NCBI GenBank assembly: GCA_009869945.1
Contig: WIXG01000260.1
Location: 50,536-114,535, forward strand
Length of the DNA stretch: 64,000 nt
Direction of reading: 5' to 3'
Source of the DNA: Mesaphorura yosii
Lineage: Eukaryota; Arthropoda; Collembola; Poduromorpha; Tullbergiidae
The position numbers were made by a program, and so were the translations under genes. Positions within the stretch are counted from its first letter, which is position 1, and each line of letters begins with the position of its first letter. Under the pieces are notes generated by a model. It ran no database searches, was not told the DNA's origin, and was given only the letters and a program-made list of their open reading frames with translations. This document shows positions 1 to 28,708 of this stretch, piece by piece.

Positions 1-307
1 TGTGGAATGTTGACACGTTGACAGATCATAGAACTGAGTAGGATTCAATTGTAATTGTAAGACTTCAAGTGCATTAATTACGTGTAGTGTAATTCGATCT
101 TTGAGCATTATTTTTACGACGGCACCGGCTTCAGTGTCAGATTGCAGTGCATGGGAACTTAACGCAAAACACACCAATTCGACTTTAGTTAATTTGGCGG
201 CCGCCAAAGATCAAAGCAGCCGTCAGTTGTCGGATGTGGACGGACGGGCGGATTTCAAGATCTAATGTGAAGGAGCAGAAGCAGAAGAGCGTCACTGCCA
301 CTACAAA
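1..307 (+). other. Upstream region and 5' UTR of dynein heavy chain
   Basis: There is no protein-coding signal before the ATG at 308. The stretch should hold the promoter and 5' untranslated leader of the dynein gene. I see no clear TATA box and cannot place the transcription start or exclude a 5' UTR intron. A NotI-like GC-rich patch lies near 195-205. Confidence 0.5.
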
Positions 308-17395
<17,088 letters not shown>

Positions 17396-17493
17396 ATTAT
17401 TGTTGTTTTTCGGGTTTGTCAATGATAATAATCTTATTTATCGTATTTTGATGTAATTGCAATTGCTTGGCTTGGCTTGGTTAGGCTTGAGCT

Positions 17494-17499
17494 AATAAA
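17494..17499 (+). terminator. Poly(A) signal of dynein heavy chain
   Basis: AATAAA lies about 100 nt after the dynein stop codon. It faces the poly(A) signal of the opposite-strand gene about 40 nt away. Confidence 0.7.
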
Positions 17500-17539
17500 A
17501 GAGAATACTGAATTTGCCGAATTTTTCCCAAGTCATAAA

Positions 17540-17545
17540 TTTATT
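17540..17545 (-). terminator. Poly(A) signal of DM4/12 gene
   Basis: AATAAA on the minus strand, about 20 nt beyond the TAA of the DM4/12 gene. The 3' UTR is very short. Confidence 0.65.
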
Positions 17546-17565
17546 GCTGATTGCTAAATAAACTA

Positions 17566-18798
17566 TTAAATCGATGACCCCACGTGCTCGAGCATGAAAT
17601 TGAGTAGGCTGAGCGGGCACTTTCGCCCGTACTTGAAACACGTTCCCCTCCTTCCGTTCTTCTCCGCCAGCGCGTAGGGTTTTGTGCAGGCGGGCCTTGA
17701 TTGTGATGAGGTAGGGCTGTTTGAAAGGATAAATAGTATTCCATTGCATTCAAGGCTGCACGAGATTCTCAAGCCGCAACTTACGACACGACCATCAACA
17801 TCACTTCATATAGGAGGCTTTTCTCTGCACTCGGGTAGAACTTCGCCAAGGAGTGCAGCTCGCAGATGGTGCGGAGGAAGCAGGCGTGGGCGGAGCTCGC
17901 AGGGACTCTGAGCAACGTCGATAGGAGGGACTCGGCGTACGAGTAAAGGGCACAGCGTTCCTTGCCACGATGGCGGTTGGCCGAGAAGCTCCTTCTTTCG
18001 TCTTCATAGTCCTCGTCATCATTTCCCTTGTACACAGCGTCGATGAGCTCGTCCACGTCCACTGCGGGCGGTCAGAGGCGTTTTAGTGTAAGCACATGTT
18101 GGCGGAATGAATTAAAGACACTAAAAATCATAGACTCACGCCAAATGGGAATCTGCACGATCGCGTCCGTAATCACTCCATCCTCGTCGAAGAAGAACCC
18201 GGGCATGATCTTGGAGCGGGCGACTTGGGCTGTGAGGCTTCGAGTGTGAAATGAGGGCGCTGAAGGCGGACTTCGGGCTTGCAGTTTCAATTTCTTCACG
18301 TTATAGCTCGGAGGCCGCCCTCACCGCCCCGCATTTCACATTCGAAGCCCAGTACTGGCCGTTTTACCTGAGCGAAGTACCCTCCGGGACGCTGATTTTC
18401 TTGAAGATAGGTTGTGGTTTGAGTGTGGGCACGTAGACCACAGTGGAATTGTCTGTTAATGTCGCATTTACTCCGTCAACCGTAGAATTTGCACTGTCCA
18501 CGGTCACATTCACTTCCCCACCGTTGCCAATCGTCGTAGTAGAGTTCACCATCCCGGAACCACTCTGCTGCTGCTCGTACACGTGTTCAAACTGTTCACT
18601 TCCGAGCAGGCTGAAAGAGGCCATCACGATGAGGAGGAGAAGAAGGAGCTTAATCGTGCCCAAGTACTTTATCCACATGTTCTGGAGGACAGTGAGGAGC
18701 GTTCTCATTTTCTTCTTCAGGCTGGCGGTGGTGGTCATCTTTCTTCGTCCTCCGTGGTTATGGCCGTGACGTTGGTCTTCATGTGGGCTGGTCGTCAA
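17566..18798 (-). CDS. DM4/12 family protein (membrane-anchored or secreted)
   Basis: Four exons on the minus strand (18368-18798, 18140-18237, 17785-18061, 17566-17716) give 318 aa. The N-terminus is basic and His/Gly-rich, then comes a hydrophobic segment (IKLLLLLLIVMASFSLLG) that can act as a signal anchor, then a Thr/Asn-rich stretch with several N-glycosylation sequons. The C-terminal half carries the DM4/12 pattern: ERCALYSYAESLL, then CFLRTICE, a hydrophobic helix, and finally YALAEKNGRRGTCFKYGRKC with its spaced cysteines. The family is known from arthropods and has no established biochemical function. The acceptor at 18237 was chosen because it fits the phase; the acceptor at a preceding AAG would also fit and add residues. 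The start could also be a later Met of the N-terminus. It is tail to tail with dynein. Confidence 0.8.
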
Positions 18799-19548
18799 TG
18801 GTTGTGATTTTCATCCTTCCTCCATCCGGATGGATTTTAAGCCTTCGGGGAAGCCTGCGAACAAGCACTGCTCCCCGTCCGTCGAATGACTTGTGGACGC
18901 TTCCTCGGACGAGCAATTTTAATGACCCGTGTGTTCTCTGATGAGAGTTTTATGACCCCTGCGCTATTAATAGCGAGTTCGTGTGGCTCACGACGAGGCT
19001 ATTCTTAAAACAGCTACGCAACTTTATTTCACGTCCTTTATTTCTCATTTCTCAACACCCAACAATATTTCCATTAAAAATATTCGCTAATGTCGCTACA
19101 AGCCTGAACAAAGTACCGTCTTAATTACAGCGTCATCACCGCTCCGGCGCCGCAACCTTTGACTCGTCGTGTGTATAAATTAAGTTTCATACAGAATGAG
19201 TAAAGTAGTAAGTCGTGCCTTAAGACTCGGATTTGCAGACCAACAGCCAATTTGCAAACAGAAGCAAAGCCAAGAAGCTATCAAACTATGCAATAAAAGA
19301 GCAGTTTAGGAAAGGAAAACGAGAGTGAAACGACTTTCGTGCAGTAGCGATAAAGATAAGAGCCGCCGCAGTTTACAATTTTACAACGACGCAAGGGAGC
19401 ATGAAATTAGATCTGTTTTGTAATCACACTAATCTTACTAGAATTTAACTGCGACTGCGCAATAAACAGGCAGTAAACAGACATTAAAAGGCACTGCAGA
19501 TCTTAAGAGGGTATTTACAATTTACAGGTCATAAAAGGTATTATAAAG
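18799..19548 (-). other. 5' flank of DM4/12 gene and 3' UTR of Pro-rich gene
   Basis: No coding exon was seen. The left part should hold the promoter of the DM4/12 gene. The right part, up to 19549, is the AT-rich 3' UTR of the downstream minus-strand gene, with poly(A) signals near 19025-19042. Confidence 0.55.
19023..19042 (-). terminator. Two poly(A) signals for the Pro-rich gene
   Basis: Minus-strand AATAAA occurs at 19037-19042 and 19023-19028, about 510 nt past the stop codon at 19549. They are the first clear signals after the stop. Confidence 0.55.
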
Positions 19549-22500
19549 CTAGCTCGACCGCTGCTCTCGACTGCTACCGCCGCTGAGGATTGGAAAGTAG
19601 GCTTCGAGCGGGAGGCTCGGTTCATTTGTGCTCATGCTGTTGAAGGAAGGGGACATCGTGACTACTGTTCTTCTGCTCGCTGGATCCTGCCCGGTGGCTG
19701 CAGCTGCGGCAGTAGTCGCCTCCTCAACCTGCACCGACTCGGCCTGAGACGGTTCCTCTTTCGAATTGCCCGGTCTGAACCACTCGACAATCGAGAGTGG
19801 GCTCTTGGTCGGAATCTTGAGCACCGCCTCCGCCTCCTCCGAAGTGGGCTCCGTCTTTTTCGGCCGCTGCTTGAAGAGGCTCGAGTGGCGGAGGAGGTGC
19901 GAGTTTACAGATGACTTGGCTGAAATCTCCCGTTTGCTCGGCTCAGCATCGGAGTAGTCTTCATCCTCCTCCTCATCCTCTACAACTTCAAGGCTCACCG
20001 GCTCCTCGAGCCTTTTTCTCGTCGCTGCTGTCGTCTTTGCAGGTGGAGCCCTGCTGGGACTCTGTTGCTTCCCACGCAGTAAATTCCTCCTCCTCTCCTG
20101 CAGCGCCTTCAGTTTATCAGAGGCGCTTCCAGGCGGGATCCTCCTTGCAGGTTTCCGATTCTGGAGCACGTCTTTGGGACGGAGGAGGACGGAGGAGGGG
20201 AGGACTTCATTCTGAGGTTGTGGAGGTGGCTCCGGCGTGGTTGTCGTAGTCCGCCTCGTCGTGCTCACCACTTTGATCAACTTTTTAGGTTTAGTCAACC
20301 GAATTGGGAGTTGAGAGGGCTCCGCTGGAGTCGGTGTTATCTCAACCACCTCGAGGGGGCGGGTTTCCTCTCTGTACTTTGAACTGAATCGGTCGTGTGG
20401 GCGTTTGAGGACTCGCACTGGTGGTGACTCCTCGTCCTCGTCTTCCTCCTCGTGCGATTCTTCATCCTCGTCAGCCTGCCTCGACTGCGGGAAGGAGCGG
20501 AGCGTCGTTGTTGTTGGTCGATGCTTTTTAATCACTTTGCGACGGGGTTTCGGTGCAGGTGGATCTTCGTACTCGATGGAGGTTGACTCGGTCGGGGGCG
20601 GAGCGGGAGTCGTTGTAGTAGTTGTAGTGCTCGTAGTGGTAGTGCTGCTCGTAGTTGTGACCCTAAACTTGACCCTCCTCTTGAGTGGGTTCGGTTTCGG
20701 AGTGCGGGGGAGGCTGACCTCGAGGGAGGGCGGCAGGGGCACGGTGGACCGGAGAGTCGGGTTGTTCCTTGCTGGGGTTGTCGGTTTGGGAATGAAGCGA
20801 GGTGCTGGTGCGGTCGCGGGTGCGGTTGGACTTGGCTCGACTCGCGGTCGGATCCTCCTCCGCCTTGGCTGGTCGCTTTCTATCGATGGTGCTGGCGCTG
20901 AGGCGGTTGAGGACGGTGATCCTATGTAACAGGATATATAGGCACTTAATGAATGAAGTAGCTTGTCTAGAAATCCTCGCATATGCATTTTGTGAGTCAT
21001 CTGCCAGCTGTTTCTGGTCGTCGGCGCGTCGTGCCGTCGTGCCACTAACCAGACTCGATTTCAATGTAAATACAAATATGCGATTCTCGCGAAAATCCTC
21101 AAGAAGTTTAACAAACCGTGGCCGAGAAGAAACTTCTCAACTTTGTTTTCAATGGGAAATTCTACTCTAATTGTGCGCTCGTACTGAGAACGTGTGAGAA
21201 ATACGCTCGACATTGTTGTGATGTTGTTTGCTTTGTTGGTGGTCAGTGTGACGACCGCCTGGCCGACTGCTGTCGAGAAAGTTTCTACGCAGTGTGAGAG
21301 GCTCCTTTTCTTCTTCAACAGAGCCCAAGACGGCGGTAGGAGCGAAATACAATCGTGGGATTAATTTACCGTGACTCAGACTCTCTTTCCATCATCATCG
21401 TGTGTTCGTAATTATGACGTGTGTTTGTAATTACGAGTGCGAATCGTTATTATTATGAAACAGTGTGCCATTAACCCTGCCTCTGCCTTCTGATTGAAAC
21501 GTCAATCGTGTACATTGGGACTCACCCTGAGTATTCGTGCGGAGGCTCCTGAACGGCTGCTGCTGATGATGCTGGAATGGTGTCGTCCTCGGCGTGTACG
21601 TCGTCGGCCTCGGCGTCGTCGTCGTCGTCGTTGTCGTCGTCGTCTGTCTTGTGACGGGGTTGCGGATCCTCGGAGCCACGTGCTGCTGCTGCTGGCCCCT
21701 TCCCCTACTGCCTGCATGCTTCTCCACCGTCGTACTGCTTTTAAATACAGGAGGGCTCCTAGTGCTCCCCCTCCCGCCCAACTGAAACTGACCTCCCTCC
21801 TCCTGATACAACCCCGGCATCCTCTCCAGCACCTGATTGATTGGCAGGAACGGGATCGGAGATCCATAAACGTGCCCGATCGGTATCAGATAGTCAGAGT
21901 AGAGCCCTCCCTCCTTGTCGGAGGCTGAGGGGTAGAGCGGCTTCCCCGTACTCTTCACTGGCGGGTGGATGAGCCTTGGGCCGGAGCCAATGAACCTGCC
22001 ACGTGAGGGAACACGCTCCTGCAGCCCTTGACCCTGCACCGTAGCCGTCTGGTGGTGGATGAAGGGAGACCGGGTTGGAGGAGCAGGCGTTTGCTGGATG
22101 ATTATCAATTCCTGTTGAGGGAGGTGGTCGTCGATGAAGCTGGGCCTTAGTGAAGTCACTTCCTCCTCGTCGATAAATTGCTGCTGCTGCTGTTGCTGCG
22201 GTCTTCTGATTATGGCGGGCGCTGCAGTGCTCACGACCCTCGCCTGCTGCTGCTGCGGAACCCTCCTCACCACACCCTCTTCATAACTCTTGATCCTTCC
22301 AATGTCCTCCTCCTCGTCCTCCTCCAGCAGCACATAATTCTCTGATAGATCCTCAATTGGCGCAGGTGTCGTCGTCCGAGGGCGGATCGGTCTCGGTCTC
22401 CTTCCGCGTGGAGCAGGAGCAGCGGCTGTTGTCGTCGCCTCCGTCGTCGTCGTGGCTGGCTGGAGTCTGTGCCGTGGTGGGAACGGGTTCCTCCTAAACG

Positions 22501-25500
22501 GGCGGAGTGTCGTTGTGCCAGGGGTTGTTGTTGGCCGCTCCGTCGTCGTCGTTTGCTCGCGGTAGACTTCGATTAAATCTGGAGCCTGCTCTTCAATCAA
22601 ATAAGTAGGCCTGCTCGGCTCCACGAAACGCTGTGGGAAGACGGACGTGACTGGCTGGAGTTTCTGAGACGGTGGAGGGTGGAGAAGGTCGCGAACAGGG
22701 GCCGGCTCGTACTTTATATTATCAGGAAGAGGGTCCTGTATGAACTCCTGCAGTGTATACTTTGGCAACTCCTGCTGCACAATCTGCCCGTTGTAATCGT
22801 GTCCCAGCACGTACGGTCGCTGCTGCGGCGGTTTCGAGCGCCCAAAGAACGGGTCGCTAACGAAATTTTGCTGGGGGCGTGAAAACTGCGTTGGAGGCGG
22901 TGGAGGTAAGAAGCGAATGCTCGGCTTGAATTCATTTAAATGGTTCTGGACTCCTTTTCCTGCGGGTTCATCCAAGAACTTTGGCTGCTGCTGATGAACG
23001 ACCTCCCTCAAATTAGTCTGTATCGCGTTGCTCTGATCGGGTGGCGGTTTCCGCTCTGAGCTGGGCACGATCTCGACACGGGGGCCGTGAGGGTGGCGGG
23101 GAGGGAGTGGGGAGGCTTCGATTTGAGATTGCTGATATTGATGATAAAAATTCTGATTTAAAGGCTGCACACGGCGTGAGTCCACTTCAAAATGGTTTTG
23201 ATTCAAGAGTTGCTGGGGTTCAGGGCGGTCGTGCTGCTGGGGTCGTTCATGAGGGCTTGGAGTGGACTCGATCACAACAGCGGTTGGTTGATTGGCCCTT
23301 ATTTGGGGAGAAGGAGACGGTGATGGCCTCAACTTGTCCAATTCCCTCTGCTGCTGCGGGGGCTCCTCTTCATAATCATAAACGTACACAAAATCGTCTT
23401 TCTCGTCCTTAATCTCATTCGCGTGCTGCTGCTGAGGGCTCTGCACGGGTTTGAACGGCTCCGTCGTTGATGGCAGGGACAAATCAGGCTGGGAAGGCCT
23501 GAAAGTAGTGTCCACCGGCTGCTGTGGCGGGCCACCAAGCACGTACCTCTGCTGGTGGTGCTGATTATGCCCGAAAATGTTTAAACTGTGAGGCGGCTCC
23601 TGCTGCTGCTGATAGGCAGGGCTCTGCGGCTGGAAGAACGAAGGAAACACGAGCGGTTTGCTCCTTTGTGCTTGCTCCAGCTCGTTTTGTTGCCTCAAAT
23701 AGCGCTGAGTCTCCTCCTGACCCCCGAGTGGGATGTGGAACCCACGCAGGTCGTACAGCGTTTGGGCGGAGGGGTGCAGGTCGTGTTTTATGCTGCTGGG
23801 AGGAGGGCGAGAGGAGGGGATTAACCGGACAGGGAGCGATAGCCTGTTTGAGAGTGGGCCTCCGTGTGATAAAGGAGGAGGGAGACGACGGGCGAAGAAG
23901 GAGCGGGCTGCTGGATCGTTCTCGGAGGGGTTTTCTTCTGCTCTGGCTGATTGAAGGAGGAGAAACGTAGTGGCGATTACGTATCCGTACAGCAGGCCTG
24001 AAAAATATGCAAAGATGAGACTCGTGAGTGGGGAAAAGTAGTGACAGCTGGCCACAGACGCTAAATCTTGAGAATTTATCAATGACCAGACAACACGTCG
24101 TCACAGTCGCTGTTTCGGCAGAAGTGCTCCATTAATAACAAAAACATGTGATGCAGTTTAATAACGCGACGACGACTGTGCGTGAAATGGAAAGTGAATC
24201 AACTCATCAACTGTGCGATCCAAAGAAGTGCAACAGAAACAACAAATAACAATGTCCAACACACTCTGCACGCGGAAAGATGCGAGATGGCCGAGATTAA
24301 TCGCATACAAGGGCCATTCTTTGCATAATCCACGATAATAAAACGAGCCGTGTTGATTTAAACGCTTGAAACAAAAGGCATTCGATCGTCGAGATTGGAA
24401 TGCGGTGCTCCAAATGAATCTCATCTTTTGTGTTACGTAACACACGAAACTGATGTAAGACGAGAGAGTGGAGCTGTCATCACTCGCATGCAGGCCAAGG
24501 GGTTAAATACGGCCGTGCTATTTTACTATTTTACTGGGATCAGCTTCCTGGTTCACTGCAGTCGAAGTCAAATGGTGGCGAAATGTCGTGAACACGACGA
24601 CGACCGACTCTGCTGAATCGTGAAGATGGAAAACATTGCAAAAATCTGACACCGTGTCTAGGTGGAGTGCGAATTCGATGCAAATAACTGCTGTCTGATT
24701 TATTGAACTTGTTGTCCAATGAGCCATGCTTGACTTTGCCACATTGTGCGCGTTGGGTTCAGTGATCCGATCATCACAGCAGCATTCAAATCTCGAACTC
24801 GAAGCTGTGTCAATGTCGTGTGACGCGCGATTTGTCACTGCGCCAATTCAATTGGATGGGTTTTGTACGCCTCGTGTGGCAATGACAGCCAATTTGGTTG
24901 GCCATTCTGAAAGCAATCCCAGATCCAAGAATTTGACTCTAGTATTTCTACTGTAATTTGTGAGAAACATTCTTTAATGCACTTTACACTGTGCGGTTTC
25001 ACGCTCTGCTTAACGCCTTCTTAACTGCTCAACGTGCGACTAACCCATTTAATCGTCAGCGGCAGTGGTGCGGCGCAATTGCACTTACCAGCATCAGCAC
25101 ACTCGCAGCTCAATCAGAAATACGTTCAAATCTTTAAATACGATACGCCTGTAGATATGGCATTTGAAATTTGAATGCCAGGAATATCTGTCTTTTGACT
25201 TTGCACGCGTGCGTTTTTAAAATTATTTCGTCGTGTCCCTCGTCTAATTTGTATGGGAAAGTGATGATGACTCGCCAAGAATTCTATAAACGATCATCCT
25301 TCGTCTAAGCAGGGCCCCTTGCCGCTTGCCGGTCTCATCCGTTCACGATTTCTGACACGGGCGTGCTCGCGGAGCCCTCGAAAATCCCAATTTCGTAATC
25401 GCTCCAATTTTAACACGCTCGTTTATTGCATGAAAGTTTATCATCATGCAGAATCTGCTGCACTCGCACTTTCAACACCATGAAACAAATTCCGCCTCGA

Positions 25501-28500
25501 GTTAATTTTCGAGTGAATTCATTTGGGTTGCATGCACGACTGTATAAATTATGGGGCCACCTTCAGCAGCAAAAGCAGTGCAGAGGAATTGTTGCGGCCA
25601 AGAATAGCCTTTTGATCATCGTGCAACAATTAAACAAATGTGTAACACTCACGCCCACCACAACAGTGCGCGTATGCAAATTCTACAGGGACATCATTTA
25701 CAAAAGGCCGCCCATGCGGGGCCTTCAAGAATTAAATCTCATTGCAAAGGAGCGACCGCAAATTAAGCGACTCATCATCGCGAACCACCGCAAATTAAGA
25801 GCCAACACGCCACACGCACACGTGAGATACGGTCTACGCCAAAAATACCATCAAACCCTCAAGAAAAGAAGATTCATTCAGAAATATTTCTTAATTTTAT
25901 TAAAGACCTTGCTCAAAGCCACAATAATACTCGCTTTTTAGAAAAAAGTGCATTTTCACGTCGCGCCTTCATGAAAAGTGAAACGAGTGTGCGGCGGAGC
26001 AAGCGAGCGTGGCCGCCGAGTGAATTTGTGTTTGGTGTGAATGACGAGCTAAGAATTTTAAAATTGCACTATGAAAATTGCACGCTGCCAGGTGGCTGCC
26101 GTACGAGAATCGCGAATAATATAAGCAAATAAGCCATTGTCACTTTTCGTATGATGAGAAAATGCAAATACGCACGCGTTAAAACTTGGTTAATTAGAGC
26201 CGCTGCTGCCGCTGAATGACAATTGAGGAGTCTCTAATTTGATGGGAATCATGGGAATCGTATTTAAATGTCATTACTAGCTCTCATTTCCCATTATTAC
26301 TTGATTCTGATTGTGTAAAACACCACTGTATTATGAATTCCAGAGTCGTAATAACGTACACAAATTCGCAAATGTGAAATCTTGCTGCGAGAGTCTCGCG
26401 TAACAGTGCAGGTTGAGATCGTAGTTCAATACAGTTTAGTTGTTAGTGTGAATGTGAAATTCGCAAAAGAGAGTGCGTAGAGGTTAACGTGCTGTAGCTT
26501 CGAGGTGGAGGACGGATGAGGACGACAGGGTTCAAGAAATTGAATGTCCGGAAGTCTCAATCGAAATCGCACTGCTGACCGACCAACAAACTGCTCTTAC
26601 TACGAAGGAGCGTTTGAGATTACGGTTGCGTGCATACGCTAATTGAAATCGAATGCTTCCTCTTATAATCTGATGCTCTTTTGCCAAAGGCTACCGACTT
26701 CCGAGGAAGACGATCACAATCTCTCCAACGGACGGGGAATGGCAAATAAAATGATGACCTTGTCCCTGTTCATCAGCGAGAACTTCGTAAGTGAGAATGT
26801 GAGGAAATTTTGTTGGATTGCGTCTTGGCACGATAGACAATCATAAAAGAAATTCCGAGCCCTCATCCTAACCATAAAGAATGGTATGAGTTTCTGGAAC
26901 AAGGCGGTCGGGTTTTTGTCTCCGCCCGCGAACCCGACCGCCTTGTCCCTTTACCGATTTCGTAAACATCGAATTGACAACAATGCGGTTTTGTAGCGTT
27001 TTTATATACTCGCATCCACTGTAATTAAAATCTAATTGTTACTTTATCCTTCAGTGTACAATCATCGTGACGTTTTGGAGGGATCTGTTACACGTACTAG
27101 TACAAATTAAATTATACGCGTGAAACTTTTTGTGAATGAACTTGCATCTTTTTCGCAAACAATATACACGATTTGGGAGTAAATTGGCGATCATCGTTCA
27201 TTCGCGTATTTGCATAGCGGGCCCAATTAATGTAGTGCTCGTTTCTTGTACGAGCCTTAAAGTAAGCGATAATGAGGGTTATGTTACGCCTTAAGCAGAG
27301 TGTACAGAAAACTCGCTGCAGTCAAAAGCTGACCTCCCACCTGTCAATACAGAAACGCTCAACGTTAAATTAATCAAGTCGATTGCACAACTCTAATTCG
27401 TATGAAAATGATCAAAGCCACCTTGAACACAAATACAAATACATGTAAATGAGCGAATCTTAGTAAATCTTGTTAAATCATACTCGCTTACTCGCCGCCG
27501 CATTGAAATTGTACCCTAATTAATTATTCTTAATTAAGTAGCAGGTTGCGGCAGGTTGCAGCAGCTCCTGACTATCGTGTAATTCGATCATAAATCACAA
27601 TTAAGAAAGGAACGTTAAACAGTTTTGCATTGCGATTTCAGGTAACTGCGCAGATCACTTCGAATTATTTGAATTACACGCGGTTAACTAAGAATTCGCA
27701 AATTTCATAAGCCTCTCAGCCTCCAATTTGTACGGTATCGTCGTCGTGAGTAATTTAAGCTTGTAATCGCTTCCGAATGGGCTCCACTCCCAATTTAATA
27801 CTCTAAAGCACCTGCTTTCAGCTTTAACTTTGATTGAAGCATTTGCTGGGATTTGCCCAAAAGGAACGAGCAAAGTTGCAATTAAGATTTCCAAGTCTGA
27901 ATTGTTATTGACGGGCTGGATTACGAATTATTGCTGACGTGGAGAGCATAGCCGCAGTACAATTTGATAACAACAATAATAATAATATTAAAAAGGGCGC
28001 GGTCGAAAATCACAAATCAGCCTTCCCTTTTTTTGACTTGTGATAGGAAATTGTGTGTGCTTTACGCTAAGAGTTGGTTTGAATGAGTGGTATTTGTTTT
28101 CAAAAGCGATCGTACTTGAATCTGAATCTCGCACGATTACACGCACTATTTGCTGGCTCTCATTTATTATTGAGCAGAGTCATTGTTATCGATTGCACTT
28201 CAGTCGTCGTGCTGCTGCTGCTGCAATATGATTAATGGATCGTCCAGCTAATTCCGTATATGCTTATAAAGAATTGAGCGTTATGATTTAAGGACACCTT
28301 CGTGAAAATTGAAAGTCTTCGTTACAGTATTTTGCAAATATGTAGTAAGCGGTCGATTAGTTCAAATATGCAAGTACACAAACTATTTCAATTTAAATGA
28401 GTTTGACGGAGATTTGAATGTGACTTTCATAATTGGAGTGCCAATAAATTAATTCGAAGATTGATTTAGTGCTGAATGCCATAATCGAAGTTACGTTTTG

Positions 28501-28708
28501 CCAGGATTTCTCAATTTTTGTGGATTTATGAGCCTTCCACGCCCGGAGTTGGGAAACTGAAGCGTCGGGCGCCACGAACGTTTTTCTCACCTGTATGAGA
28601 AGCCACTCTCCGTCTTTTTCTCTCGCTGCTTCGCTGCTGCTGCTGCCGCATTTCCATCGGCTGCGGCGAGTGGTGACGTCGAAGTGAATTTTCCAGTCTC
28701 AGAATCAT
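19549..28708 (-). CDS. Large secreted or anchored Pro/Gln/Thr-rich protein
   Basis: Three exons (28591-28708, 21526-23997, 19549-20921) join in phase to 1320 aa. Exon 1 is basic (MILRLENSLRR..., ending RKRRRVASHT) and ends CAG/GTGAGA. Exon 2 opens with a hydrophobic core (LLYGYVIATTFLLLQSARA), so the N-terminus is a signal peptide or signal anchor with a long basic lead. The rest is low-complexity: Gln runs, PP-rich segments, Thr clusters (TTTTTTTTTT, TTTTSTTTTTTTP), basic RRRRIRPR patches and acidic EEDEDE blocks, as in heavily glycosylated extracellular or cuticle-associated proteins. I recognise no folded domain and give no function. The link of exon 1 across a 4.6-kb intron is inferred from phase and a good donor; the two large exons are firmer. 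Confidence 0.7.
20598..20660 (-). repeat. Thr-codon microsatellite in coding exon
   Basis: A degenerate run of ACN/AGC codons in the last exon of the Pro-rich gene, encoding a Thr/Ser run. It is a likely site of length variation. Confidence 0.6.
21596..21652 (-). repeat. (GTC)n / poly-Thr microsatellite
   Basis: Near-perfect GTC triplets on the plus strand read as ACG/ACA Thr codons on the minus strand, within exon 2 of the Pro-rich gene. Confidence 0.65.
23998..28590 (-). other. 4.6-kb first intron of Pro-rich gene
   Basis: AT-rich and without convincing exons on either strand. It is by far the longest intron here, so it probably carries regulatory elements. It contains a perfect 16-bp GC-rich inverted repeat at 26899-26946 and an unexplained open frame at about 25480-25941. 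Confidence 0.55.
26899..26946. repeat. Perfect 16-bp inverted repeat, 16-nt loop
   Basis: The left arm 26899-26914 and right arm 26931-26946 are exact reverse complements (ACAAGGCGGTCGGGTT and its complement). The stem is about 60% GC in an AT-rich intron and would form a stable hairpin. I see no flanking duplication or open frame. Confidence 0.8.
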
